Of a stretch of 64,000 bases of DNA, positions 1 through 9,288 are shown piece after piece (the stretch's first letter is position 1; the number at the start of each line of letters is the position of its first letter). The DNA lies in assembly GCA_025499705.1 (NCBI GenBank), contig JAFMVE010000012.1, positions 1 to 64,000 of the forward strand, read 5' to 3'. The translations under genes were made by a program, and so were the position numbers. The stretch comes from Carboxylicivirga caseinilyticus (GTDB lineage: Bacteria > Bacteroidota > Bacteroidia > Bacteroidales > Marinilabiliaceae). The notes beneath the pieces were generated by a model. That model was not told where the DNA came from, ran no database searches, and saw nothing but the letters and a program-made list of their open reading frames with translations.

Positions 1-162
1 GGCAAAAGTGCCTGTTTTCGGGGTTTTGTTACACTTTTAAGATAGTGATAATTACTTAATTATCAAAGAAATAAATCAACTTCTGAATATCCCTAGTTAA
101 GGTTATATCCAATAGTTAATCAGCGCATTGGCTAATCTTAAATATTTATGCAAACCTTGATA

Positions 163-3100
163 TTACATTGGTTTTTCAGTTTTTAAGAAATCAGAAGGTG
201 AAATATCAAATTCGGTTTTGAAACATTTGCTAAAATAACTTGGACTTGAGAAACCACATTTAAAGGATGTTTCAGCTATGTTAATTCCTGCACTTAATAA
301 CCTTTTTGCATAATGTAATCGTTTTTTTCTGATGTATTCACTAATTGGCATATCCAAAAGGTTTTTCATTTTTACATGCAATACGGTTCTGCTGATCCCT
401 AATTTACCGGTGATATCAGAAACCTGGAAGAGTGTATTATCTATATTTTCGTCAATCAAATTGTTAAGTTTCAGAATAAATTCGTTATCCGGGTTACTGA
501 TAGAATCTATCTCTTTATTGGAATAAATAAAATCCTGCATTTCTTTCTGTTGCTGATGTTTTAATTCCAGCATGTTGTTAACCTGTAATGCCAATTCATT
601 AGGATCGAATGGTTTGGTGATATATGCATTAGCTCCACATTGAAAACCTTCAATATGATTTTGTTGATCGTTTTTAGCTGTTAACAGAAAAACCGGAATG
701 TGAGAGGTTAAGATGTCATTCTTAATTTTTTTACAGAACTCATAGCCGTTCATTTGAGGCATCATAACATCACTAATAATTAAATCGGGAACATCTTTCT
801 GGATAATATTTAGTGCATTTAAACCATTGTCAGCAGTTAATATTCTGTATTTATTCGAAAATAAATCAGCAGTAAAATTTACCAGTTCCTTATTGTCATC
901 AACAATCAATATTACTTGTTTATTTACCTTAATAGATTCAATTTTCTGCTTGTCAAAACTCCTTTCATCAACAGGCATAGCTATTTCAGAATACCGGTAG
1001 TTCTTAAGAAAGCTTTCTTCTTTTTCAATGGTCACCAGCTCATCGTTTTCGAATGTACTTTTAGTTACATTTATTTCCAATCCAAATTCAGATCCAACGT
1101 TTAATTCACTGGAGACCTCAATCTTTCCTTTATGCAGTTTAACTAATTTTTTGGTGAGAGATAACCCAATACCCCAACCATTAAAATCTTCAGAGTTCTC
1201 AGATTTTATTTGGTAATACTCATCAAAAATATGAGATAGTTCATTTTGAGGAATACCAATTCCACTGTCCTCAATTTTTAATTTTAAGAAGATATCACCT
1301 TCTAAATTATCAGTCAATGAACCTGATATTCTGATTTCTTTGCCTTGTGGGGTAAATTTAATGGCATTGGAAAGTAAATTATTTACAATCTTTTCAAGAT
1401 GAGAGGGAGAGAACCAGACATCTTCACCATGGTCTTCAATGTTAAGGGTTAAAGTTAACTCTTTGGCATATATGTTCTCATAATACAATTCAACTTGGTT
1501 TTTAATGAAATGTAATGGATTGCCATTGACAAGATGAAGTCTCAAAAGCCCGTTTTCAACTTTATTAAAGGTGGTTAATTCATCAATAAGACTTACCATC
1601 TTAATGGCATTTCGGTGTGCCAGTTGAAGACGTTTCTTAATATCTCCTGTTAAGTTAGTGTTGCTAATAATTGATTTTAATGGTGCAGCGATTAAAGATA
1701 AAGGAGTTTTTAATTCGTGAGAGATAGAGGTGAAGAAGTCAATTTTTATTTTATTGATTTCTTTTAATTTCTCTTTTTCCATCAATGCAATTCGTATCAG
1801 ATTTTTTTGTTGTAGGCGAGAACTGGATATTTTTATTACGATGTATGAAAGTCCAATTAGAAACAGAAAATAAAGTATAAAGGCATATTTAGAACGATAA
1901 AAAGGTGGATTTATGATGATGTCAATCTGGGTTATTGGAGCATCATCCCAATTGATAGATGAGTTATTAGCTCGCACCATCAATGTATATTTACCGTTAG
2001 GAATGTTGGAACAGACTATTCTTCGTTGATTACCAACATTTATCCAGTTAGTATCTCTCCCAATTAATTTAACAGCATAATTAATGGTGCTTGTGTGTCC
2101 GGGCAGAATGGCAGAATAGTCAATGTAAAAGTTTTTTGATTGAGCATAAGTCAACTCTATTTGTTTTGTCTTGTTCAAACTTTTTTTCAAAGGACTATTG
2201 GGATTATCGGCCAAAACAACTTTATTATCAATGAATAAATTAACCAAATTAACCTTTAACTCTTCTTTTGGTAATTCTAATTTGTTGGGATAAAAACCAA
2301 TTAAGCCATAGATACTACCGAAATAAAATTGTCCGTTATTACTTCTAAGACAGGACGAATAGTTGAACTGATTAATGGGAAGACCTTCATCTGTGGTGTA
2401 TTTTGTAACTGAATTCCTTTCCTTATTTAAACAAATTAATCCGGCATGGGTACTAACCCAGAGTTTGTGATTGTCATCTTCCAGAATACCACAAATTGAT
2501 TTGTCATTATTGTAATTCGAAATTTCCAAATGAGTAATTCTGTTGTTTTCCGGATTTAACTGATGTAATCCTTTGTTGTTGGTTCCAATCCAGATGATTC
2601 CCTTTTTGTCCTGATACAAATAGGTGATGTAATTATCCAGGAGGGTAGGGTTATTTTCATTGCTTTGAAGATGGGTGATTTCTCCACTGGCAATATTGTA
2701 TTTGAAAAGGCCAAGGTTGACAGTTCCTAGCCATAGGTTATCCTCTTTGTCAATCAGCATTGTATAAATGAATTCAGAGGAAACTAAACGGTTGTTAATT
2801 GATTTAAAGGAGTTGGAAGTTTTATCGTAATAGCGAAGTCCGATTGTTGAACCAATCCATATTGTTTGATTTGAATCTTTTACCAAAGAAAAAATTGCGT
2901 CAGACTCCAATCCTTTGTGGTCATTAGCACGAAATCTTTGTGTTTTCTTTGTCTTTATGTTGTAGTTATAAAGTCCTGATAAAAAGGTGCCGACCCAAAG
3001 TTCGTTCGTCAATGAATCGTATAATAACTCATGTACATTATTACCAAATTGAGGTAGTGACTTAATTTTCTTTGTTTGTTTATTGTAAACATTCAAGCCA

Positions 3101-4230
3101 CCATCTTCAGTAGCAATCCATAAGTCATCGTTTATCTCAACAAGCCTTCTGACTGCTTTCCCTTTAAGGTCAAAATTACTTATTCCAGGTTCAATAATAT
3201 TGAATAATTCTGAACTGCTTAAGACTATGTTAATCCCTCCAAAATAAGTTCCAATCCATGTATTACCTTTTTTATCATGTAAAATGGAGTAGATGGGATT
3301 ATCGTTTAATGTATTATTATTCGAGAAGTCCTGTTGGATTATTTCCACTTGACCCTGAGTGTTGATAATTGTAATACCTTTCTCGGTACCTAACCAGATA
3401 TTACCTTTGTTATCTTCTGAAATAACACGAACAACCCCGTCTGAAATAGATTGCTCATCCCAGATTTTTATTTTCTGAGTTTTAAGATTTACACGCTGAA
3501 TTCCCTTGTGATTTCTACTTATCCAGAGGTTTTGGTGAGAATCAAAAAACATAGGAGTTATGATATTTCTATCTGAAACATTTAAAAAATCTTTATAAAT
3601 GGTTGGATTTAAGTAGGTATAGGCATTTGTTGTGTCATTATAGTTTACAATTCCATTGCTTGTAGTTAAAAAAATTTCATCATCGGCATTTATCACCATT
3701 GAATAGTATAATGTGTTTGCATTGTCTTTTATTTGTTCGAACTCATCTTTCAACTCATTGTACTTAAATAAAAAAGCACCACTTGCATATATTTCACCCT
3801 TGGATGTGCTTTTGATGGTATGTATTAATGATTTGTTGAGATTGTAATTTTTAAAGCTATTCGTTTCTGGAATATATCTTGATATACCAATTGAATGTCC
3901 AATCCATAATCTGTGTTTATGATCTTCATAAATTTCTTTAATGAAGTTATGCATTAAGCTGGTTGAATCATTCTGTACATTAAAAAATGAAACAAAATTA
4001 TATCCGTCGTATTTGCATAGTCCGCATTTGGTACCGATCCATAAATAACCGTTTTGATCCTGAAACAAAGCTTCAATTTGCTGATGAGGCAATCCATCCC
4101 TGTCTGTAAGATGTACAAAGCGATTGTTTTCTGCCGACATTTCAATAATCGAAGAAACAATCAGAATTGAAAGGATGAAGTGTTTTAAAATTTGATTCAG
4201 CATGTTAAAGAAATTACTAATTCTTAGCAA
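163..4230 (-). CDS. Hybrid two-component system sensor/regulator (HTCS)
   Basis: One-protein signalling system of 1355 residues, the usual PUL regulator in Bacteroidota. It senses a periplasmic oligosaccharide and activates transcription. In order: N-terminal signal/anchor (about 9-32), at least eleven beta-propeller blades with the W-[IVL]-[GSA]-T pattern (about 40-680), a Y_Y_Y domain (about 700-770), a membrane helix (about 781-803), HisKA with the H box SISHELKTPLS (His near 838), HATPase_c with NLLSNAIKF and GWGIGLSL, a receiver domain (ILIVDDN, phospho-acceptor in IISDVMMP near Asp 1154) and a C-terminal AraC-type helix-turn-helix (about 1255-1350). Every key residue is present, so the protein looks intact. 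It is divergent from the PUL genes that start at 4675; the TTG/TATATTTG pair at 4295-4325 is its probable promoter. Its AraC domain is the obvious reader of the paired boxes at 4448-4492 and 8016-8060 (inference). Confidence 0.97.
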   Translation of the reverse strand: MLRISNFFNMLNQILKHFILSILIVSSIIEMSAENNRFVHLTDRDGLPHQQIEALFQDQNGYLWIGTKCGLCKYDGYNFVSFFNVQNDSTSLMHNFIKEIYEDHKHRLWIGHSIGISRYIPETNSFKNYNLNKSLIHTIKSTSKGEIYASGAFLFKYNELKDEFEQIKDNANTLYYSMVINADDEIFLTTSNGIVNYNDTTNAYTYLNPTIYKDFLNVSDRNIITPMFFDSHQNLWISRNHKGIQRVNLKTQKIKIWDEQSISDGVVRVISEDNKGNIWLGTEKGITIINTQGQVEIIQQDFSNNNTLNDNPIYSILHDKKGNTWIGTYFGGINIVLSSSELFNIIEPGISNFDLKGKAVRRLVEINDDLWIATEDGGLNVYNKQTKKIKSLPQFGNNVHELLYDSLTNELWVGTFLSGLYNYNIKTKKTQRFRANDHKGLESDAIFSLVKDSNQTIWIGSTIGLRYYDKTSNSFKSINNRLVSSEFIYTMLIDKEDNLWLGTVNLGLFKYNIASGEITHLQSNENNPTLLDNYITYLYQDKKGIIWIGTNNKGLHQLNPENNRITHLEISNYNNDKSICGILEDDNHKLWVSTHAGLICLNKERNSVTKYTTDEGLPINQFNYSSCLRSNNGQFYFGSIYGLIGFYPNKLELPKEELKVNLVNLFIDNKVVLADNPNSPLKKSLNKTKQIELTYAQSKNFYIDYSAILPGHTSTINYAVKLIGRDTNWINVGNQRRIVCSNIPNGKYTLMVRANNSSINWDDAPITQIDIIINPPFYRSKYAFILYFLFLIGLSYIVIKISSSRLQQKNLIRIALMEKEKLKEINKIKIDFFTSISHELKTPLSLIAAPLKSIISNTNLTGDIKKRLQLAHRNAIKMVSLIDELTTFNKVENGLLRLHLVNGNPLHFIKNQVELYYENIYAKELTLTLNIEDHGEDVWFSPSHLEKIVNNLLSNAIKFTPQGKEIRISGSLTDNLEGDIFLKLKIEDSGIGIPQNELSHIFDEYYQIKSENSEDFNGWGIGLSLTKKLVKLHKGKIEVSSELNVGSEFGLEINVTKSTFENDELVTIEKEESFLKNYRYSEIAMPVDERSFDKQKIESIKVNKQVILIVDDNKELVNFTADLFSNKYRILTADNGLNALNIIQKDVPDLIISDVMMPQMNGYEFCKKIKNDILTSHIPVFLLTAKNDQQNHIEGFQCGANAYITKPFDPNELALQVNNMLELKHQQQKEMQDFIYSNKEIDSISNPDNEFILKLNNLIDENIDNTLFQVSDITGKLGISRTVLHVKMKNLLDMPISEYIRKKRLHYAKRLLSAGINIAETSFKCGFSSPSYFSKCFKTEFDISPSDFLKTEKPM

Positions 4231-4273
4231 TAAGCATAACTATTGGCAGTTAGCTTATCAGATTAAAGAATGA

Positions 4274-4292
4274 AATGTAATACAGTGTGAAA
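4274..4292. repeat. Upstream element shared with 7842-7860 (copy 1)
   Basis: AATGTAATACAGTGTGAAA matches 17 of 19 positions of the element at 7842-7860. Both copies begin exactly 174 bp before the first box of the AGAAC pair. This copy also overlaps the predicted transcription start of the HTCS gene. Confidence 0.6.
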
Positions 4293-4294
4293 CT

Positions 4295-4325
4295 CAAATA
4301 TAAAAAGAATGTGGATTCACTACAA
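4295..4325 (-). promoter_or_regulatory. Promoter of the HTCS gene
   Basis: On the minus strand TATATTTG (4295-4302) matches the Bacteroidota -7 consensus TAnnTTTG. A TTG (4323-4325) lies 20 nt upstream at the -33 position. The start codon is 65 nt downstream. Consensus match only; no transcript data. Confidence 0.6.
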
Positions 4326-4447
4326 TCAGTCATTTTTAATGTTTTATCAATTTATACAAATAGATGGAAATGATGTTTGTGTAAATGTAATAATATCAAC
4401 TTCTTAAACCGACTAATGATTTTGGTTTCTTAACTTTTTCAGATGTT

Positions 4448-4492
4448 TTAGAACAAAATTATATGAAATCAGAACAATATTACTAAACGGTT
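4448..4492 (+). promoter_or_regulatory. Probable HTCS binding site (paired AGAAC boxes, copy 1)
   Basis: TTAGAAC (4448-4454) and TCAGAAC (4469-4475) are direct repeats exactly 21 bp apart, two helical turns, which is the half-site spacing typical of AraC-family activators. CGGTT follows 19 bp after the second box starts. The same three elements with the same spacings occur at 8016-8060. The rest of the 444-bp gap 4231-4674 shows no gene. A degenerate -7 (GTCGTTTG, 4505-4512) follows the site. Binding by the HTCS is inferred. Confidence 0.6.
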
Positions 4493-4674
4493 TAATCTGA
4501 AAAGTCGTTTGGATATGGTAACTATATCAACTTAATGAGCTTTGAAATCTTTCACTCTTTACTTATTTCAAAATATCATCTCATGAATAAAAACTTACAA
4601 GTTTTTGAGTGTATTGGATATGTTAATTGTATTAAAATAGTTGATGCACTCAAAAAACTGAATCCTGAATAAAA

Positions 4675-7600
4675 ATGAAATTATCAATGAATAGAAAGTC
4701 CACTTGCATTCGGAAAATATTGATACTTACCTTAATGTTAGTGTTGATTAAACCTGCAATTGCGCAGATCGTCTGGCCTTCCGGACAGTTGTTACCCTCT
4801 TTTCCTGCTCCACAACAAAATCAGGACTTAATATATCTGAATGAAAATAATTTGAGCAGTGATGAAATGTATTTGTTTGCATCATTGAAAGGAGTTGTAA
4901 ATATGACTCAACCCAGGATCTTTTCTTACGAAGGTGATGCTTTTGGAGAGGGGCCTTACACGTGGCTGGAATCGCTGAATCTGAGCTGGACTGAATATAA
5001 CGATCCGTGGATTTTGATATCTAAATATATAGACGAAATTAGTGGTATTATTGTCTATGATGCAGATCAATTACACACTGTTAATTTGGCCACCATGTTG
5101 GCTCATGACCAAAAAGCATTAGTTGCATCTCCTGCATTAGTTTCGAAATTAACCTCTGCACCTTATAACCTCCCAATATTAACCGATCTAAGAGGGAAGT
5201 ATGCTTCAAAGATGGAGGTATACCAGGATCTTTATGATAATTATTGGTCGGGGCTTGAACATCGTTTGTTGATAGGTTTAAATCCGGCTGTTCACAAAGC
5301 TGCTTTAAGAGAATATGCTGTAGCTCTGGGAGTGGCAGTGATTTGGTTGGATCCAGATGTTTATGAAGAATTATTGTTGCTAAGAGATTTTTTACAAAGT
5401 ATGACAGAGGGAGCCAGTTTTATGGGATGGTGGCCCGAAGAAGCTGCAGGTGTTAAAGTAGCTTCAATCTTTGGTGTAGCTACCATTGCCAGTGATTGGT
5501 CAACAAACTTAACTATGCATAGTGGTATGCCAAGGTGCATCAGTAAAAAGCCGATACCTCAGAAACCCGAATTGGAAAATAAGCTATATGTTGCATTTAT
5601 TCTCAGCGATGGTGATAATCTGCAGTATGTCGAGCATTTGATGCGAAAACTTTGGAATAATCCGGATAGGGGTTCCGTACCTCTTGGATGGACTGTTTCA
5701 CCTGCAATGGTGGATGCTATGCCAGGAGCACTGAATTATTACTGGCAATCTTCAACCGAAAATGATAATCTGGTATCCGGGCCATCTGGTTTTGGTTATT
5801 CGTATCCCAACTATTTCCCAAATCAGGATGCATTGAATCGTTTTGTTACTAAAACAGAAGAATATAACAAGCTTGCAGGTTTGAGAGTTATTACAATATG
5901 GAATACAATAACCGGGGGAATTGATCTTGACGTTGGTCAGGCTTTTGCTGAATATGCGCCTACTACCTTAGGATTGACGGGGCAGGATACAGGAGCCAAA
6001 CTGGCTATTTATAACAACTCACTACCCGGAAAACCTTTGACTTGTAATTATTGTTGGAATGAAGAAAATATGCTGGCCCATATAGGATATGGTTCGGAGG
6101 GATGGGATGGAAATTCTCCACGGTTTATTCTAATACAATGTCAACCATGGCAGGGGGCAACGCCTACTACCTTTAAAAATGTTGCCAATTCGCTGGATGC
6201 AAATTATGAAGTTGTTCGTCCCGACCATTTATTTCAGCTATTAAGAGAATCAAATGGATTAGATATTGATCCGGGAGCTAATCTTGAAGTTTCGGGTGTT
6301 ACTATTACCCCAGGTTCCATTTTGCTAAGCACGGGAGAAACGGAACAATTAACAGCAATTGTTACTCCCAATAATTCACAAAACAGAATGGTTTCGTGGA
6401 GTAGCGATAATAGCCTTGTTGCAACAGTAAGTGAAGATGGTATTGTGACTGCTCATTCCGAGGGGTCGGCTAATATTACTGTTACTACACTGGAAGGTGG
6501 ATACTCATCTGCTTGTACCGTTGAGGTTTCTAACTCTGTAAGTGCTGGAAACGGATTAAACGGCTATTATTATAATGGTTTGAAATTTGAAACACCTATT
6601 GGTGCTCGAAAAGATGCAAATATAAATTTCAATTGGGGAACAGGATCTCCTATGGTTAATGTTAATAATGATAATTTCTCCATTAATTGGAGTGGCCAGG
6701 TAAAACCATCCTATAGTGGAACTTATACATTTTATTTAACTTCTGATAATGGCAGAAGGCTTTGGATCGATAACAAGTTGGTTATTGATGCTTTGTATAA
6801 TGACTGGGATATAGAGTATTCTGGCACTATGGATTTAAATGCAGGTCAGAAATACGATATAAGAGTTGAGTATTTTGAATATAATGGAGGTGCAAATTGT
6901 AAACTCGAATGGTCAAGTTCTCAACAATACCGACAGGTTATTCCTCAAAATAAATTGTTTGCATATGTGCCTTTGGGAAACGGACTTGCCGGTAATTATT
7001 ATAATGGAAAAGATTTTGAGGATTTCATTACTTCCAGAGTGGACAGTGAAATAAATTTCGACTGGGGAGATACATCTCCAGTTTCGGGAGTTAATAATGA
7101 TTTATTTTCAGTAAGATGGAATGGATTTGTTTTACCACAATATACTGAAAATTATACATTCAAAATACTGTCGGATAATGGATGTCGGTTATGGATAAAC
7201 GATAAATTAATCATAAATGCATGGGGTAATGATCAGGGCGAATATTCTGGAAGCATCAATTTAAAAGCCGGAATAAAAAGCCGGATACAGGTTGATTATT
7301 GTGATATTGATGGGGCAGCAAACTGTGCCGTAGAATGGTCAAGTGTATCTCAGGAAAACGAAATAGTACCTAAATCCAGGTTGTATTCTCCTGTTTCTAT
7401 TTATACAGCACCAGTGGAGTCTGTTGCCAATTCAGTTGATGGAAACAGAATTAATGATTTTGAGATTTATCCAAATCCGGTTGATAATAACCTTAAAGTC
7501 TTAAGTTCGGATATGATTTCTGGTGTGAAGATTTTTAATGTTTATGGACAGATTATTTATAATGCAAGTATTGATGGTGTTAATACTGAATTGGATATAG

Positions 7601-7689
7601 ACACTTCTGAACTATTAAACGGGATTTATATCATCAATCTAACTACTGCAAATAGTAAGTTACTATCCAAAAAGTTTATAAAAAGGTAG
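4675..7689 (+). CDS. GxGYxYP-domain putative glycoside hydrolase with BIG2, two PA14 modules and T9SS sorting tail
   Basis: Secreted 1004-residue multidomain protein. A signal peptide ends near AIAQ (about residue 31). Residues about 35-530 match the GxGYxYP family: the defining GFGYSYP motif is near 372-378, preceded by a SDGDN segment. The family is regarded as putative glycoside hydrolases, and I know of no established substrate. Then come a BIG2 immunoglobulin-like domain (about 545-620), two tandem PA14 modules (about 630-755 and 765-905, each with LxSDNGxRLWI and a CxxEWSS end) and a T9SS type A C-terminal domain (IYPNPVDNN, about 925-1004). PA14 modules usually bind glycans, so the protein is probably exported across the outer membrane and held on polysaccharide. 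It is the first plus-strand gene behind the HTCS and has its own control region. A start at Met 5 (4687) is also possible. Confidence 0.85.
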   Translation: MKLSMNRKSTCIRKILILTLMLVLIKPAIAQIVWPSGQLLPSFPAPQQNQDLIYLNENNLSSDEMYLFASLKGVVNMTQPRIFSYEGDAFGEGPYTWLESLNLSWTEYNDPWILISKYIDEISGIIVYDADQLHTVNLATMLAHDQKALVASPALVSKLTSAPYNLPILTDLRGKYASKMEVYQDLYDNYWSGLEHRLLIGLNPAVHKAALREYAVALGVAVIWLDPDVYEELLLLRDFLQSMTEGASFMGWWPEEAAGVKVASIFGVATIASDWSTNLTMHSGMPRCISKKPIPQKPELENKLYVAFILSDGDNLQYVEHLMRKLWNNPDRGSVPLGWTVSPAMVDAMPGALNYYWQSSTENDNLVSGPSGFGYSYPNYFPNQDALNRFVTKTEEYNKLAGLRVITIWNTITGGIDLDVGQAFAEYAPTTLGLTGQDTGAKLAIYNNSLPGKPLTCNYCWNEENMLAHIGYGSEGWDGNSPRFILIQCQPWQGATPTTFKNVANSLDANYEVVRPDHLFQLLRESNGLDIDPGANLEVSGVTITPGSILLSTGETEQLTAIVTPNNSQNRMVSWSSDNSLVATVSEDGIVTAHSEGSANITVTTLEGGYSSACTVEVSNSVSAGNGLNGYYYNGLKFETPIGARKDANINFNWGTGSPMVNVNNDNFSINWSGQVKPSYSGTYTFYLTSDNGRRLWIDNKLVIDALYNDWDIEYSGTMDLNAGQKYDIRVEYFEYNGGANCKLEWSSSQQYRQVIPQNKLFAYVPLGNGLAGNYYNGKDFEDFITSRVDSEINFDWGDTSPVSGVNNDLFSVRWNGFVLPQYTENYTFKILSDNGCRLWINDKLIINAWGNDQGEYSGSINLKAGIKSRIQVDYCDIDGAANCAVEWSSVSQENEIVPKSRLYSPVSIYTAPVESVANSVDGNRINDFEIYPNPVDNNLKVLSSDMISGVKIFNVYGQIIYNASIDGVNTELDIDTSELLNGIYIINLTTANSKLLSKKFIKR

Positions 7690-8015
7690 CACATCCTTGC
7701 TTTTGCTTAAACAAATGCCATGAAATAACATCAATCCATTTGCGATTGATCAGTTGCTATTCACTATCCATCTAGTTTAATTCTTATAATAGCTAATTTT
7801 TTAATTCTGCCCTTCGAAAAGTTTTTACTGCTATTTAATTGAATGTAATATAATGTGAAAAAAGAGCAATTTGAATGGTCAACCTTCCGATGCTTATCAG
7901 CATTGTTAATATGTATTCATTTATAATGTACGAACAATAGTTATAGTGTAAAGTTAAGATATATAGATTTTTGTGTGTTCTTATTAGCAGTATTTGTAAA
8001 TTTTGTTCGGCTGAA
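7690..8015. other. Intergenic region, paralogous to 4231-4447
   Basis: No gene seen. A 7-bp hairpin (7730-7736 with 7744-7750) lies 40 bp after the upstream stop but lacks a U-tract, so termination is doubtful. From 7842 onward the region aligns with 4274-4447 in conserved islands at a nearly constant offset of 3566-3570 bp. Examples are CATTnTTAAT at 7901 and 4331, and GTGTAAA at 7946 and 4379. Confidence 0.5.
7842..7860. repeat. Upstream element shared with 4274-4292 (copy 2)
   Basis: AATGTAATATAATGTGAAA differs at two of 19 positions from 4274-4292 and lies at the same 174-bp distance from the AGAAC boxes. No divergent gene is present here, so it is either a remnant of a duplicated promoter region or a second regulatory site. 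Confidence 0.55.
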
Positions 8016-8082
8016 TCAGAACGAGAATATACGAATTCAGAACATTTCTGCTACCCGGTTGATGTTAACAAATCTATGTTTG
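8016..8082 (+). promoter_or_regulatory. Probable HTCS binding site (copy 2) and promoter
   Basis: TCAGAAC at 8016-8022 and 8037-8043 are 21 bp apart, and CGGTT is at 8056-8060, the same arrangement as 4448-4492. A perfect -7 match TATGTTTG (8075-8082) follows, 27 nt before the GH43 start at 8110. No good -33 element is seen; the CGGTT box sits near where it would be, as expected for an activator-dependent promoter (inference). Confidence 0.6.
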
Positions 8083-8109
8083 TGTTATCAAAAATTAACC
8101 AGGTAAATA

Positions 8110-9159
8110 ATGAAAAGTCTAAAGTTAGTACTAGCCATTTTATGTCTTAGTCACTTAATTGTTTTTGCTGAGGGAAATCAACAAACAGAGAAAAAAGGAT
8201 CCAAACCGATTGCAAAAGTAGGTAGTTCAAATAAAGTAAAGCAGAAAGAAATATTTTATGCCGATCCTACCATATACTATAGTGATGGTATTTACTATCT
8301 GACCGGTACACGTAATATTCAACCACTGGGTTTTGCCATCCTGAAGTCAACTGATTTAAAAGTATGGAGTTCTCCTTCAAAGAAGGATCTTCACATGATT
8401 CTTCAAAAAGATCATAAAGCTTTTGGAGAGAATGGTTTTTGGGCTCCACAAATTCTAAAATATAACAAGGAGTATTTATTTGCTTATACAGCCAATGAGC
8501 AGGTTGCGTTGGCAAAATCTAAAAAACTATTGGGGCCATATACTCAAAAAATTATGGGTCCGGTTGATGGTTCAGAAAAGAATATTGATCCATTTCTGTT
8601 TCAGGATAATGACGGTAAATATTACTTATATCATGTTCGATTTAACAGAGGTAACTTCTTGTGGGTTGCTGAATTTGATATGGATAGTGATAAAATGCTG
8701 CCTGAAACGTTAAAACAATGTTTTGGTAAAACTCAAGACTGGGAAGCTACAGATAATTATCCTTCCGATCCAATTATGGAGGGACCGACAGTTTTGAAGC
8801 TAAAGGACAAATACTATCTTTTTTATTCTGCTAATCATTTCATGAATATTGATTATGCTGTTGGTTATGCTGTCTCAGATTCGCCTTATGGGCCCTGGGT
8901 AAAAAATACAGACAATCCAATTATTCATCGTTCAATTGTAAAAGAGAACGGTTCTGGCCATGGAGATATTTTTATGGGCAAGGATCAGCAACTTTATTAT
9001 GTATATCATGTGCATAATGCTTATGATAAAGTGAGCCCCCGAAGAACGCGTATTGTTCCATTGATAATGAAGTGGAATGAAGAAACTGAGGTTTATGATT
9101 TTACGGTTGATGAAAAAAATGTGATCATCCCTGTGATGTCATCCTCTGACAATGATTAA
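8110..9159 (+). CDS. Glycoside hydrolase family 43 enzyme
   Basis: Exported GH43 five-bladed beta-propeller enzyme of 349 residues; the family contains alpha-L-arabinofuranosidases, beta-xylosidases and exo-galactanases. A signal peptide ends near residue 21. The three family carboxylates are visible: general base in FYADPTIYY (Asp 52), pKa modulator in NIDPFLFQD (Asp 160) and general acid in MEGPTVLK (Glu 224). The protein is a single catalytic domain with no binding module or sorting tail, so it is likely periplasmic. A short linker rich in Lys and Ser (about 22-47) precedes the domain. It has its own upstream region with paired AGAAC boxes. Subfamily and substrate cannot be set by eye. Confidence 0.92.
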   Translation: MKSLKLVLAILCLSHLIVFAEGNQQTEKKGSKPIAKVGSSNKVKQKEIFYADPTIYYSDGIYYLTGTRNIQPLGFAILKSTDLKVWSSPSKKDLHMILQKDHKAFGENGFWAPQILKYNKEYLFAYTANEQVALAKSKKLLGPYTQKIMGPVDGSEKNIDPFLFQDNDGKYYLYHVRFNRGNFLWVAEFDMDSDKMLPETLKQCFGKTQDWEATDNYPSDPIMEGPTVLKLKDKYYLFYSANHFMNIDYAVGYAVSDSPYGPWVKNTDNPIIHRSIVKENGSGHGDIFMGKDQQLYYVYHVHNAYDKVSPRRTRIVPLIMKWNEETEVYDFTVDEKNVIIPVMSSSDND

Positions 9160-9225
9160 TATACCTATTTATATCTAATCCTTTAATGTCTTGATTTTTA
9201 AGACAGTTTAATTAATCCAATTCAA

Positions 9226-9257
9226 AGTAATTTCTCTGGTAAGTTCCGGGAATTACT
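9226..9257 (+). other. Stem-loop in the leader of the ELWxxDGT gene
   Basis: AGTAATTTC (9226-9234) pairs with GGAATTACT (9249-9257) with one G-U pair and a 14-nt loop. It lies 31 nt before the start codon at 9289. A weaker 6-bp hairpin (9187-9192 with 9200-9205) follows the GH43 gene. No U-tract follows either, so a role in mRNA stability is only a guess. Confidence 0.3.
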
Positions 9258-9288
9258 CAAATGACTCAACTAATTTAAACTAAGTATT

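Noticed and set aside
1-12. GGCA/TGCC mini-hairpin followed by TGTTTT at the window edge
   Set aside because: A 4-bp stem cut off by the window start is too weak to call a terminator.
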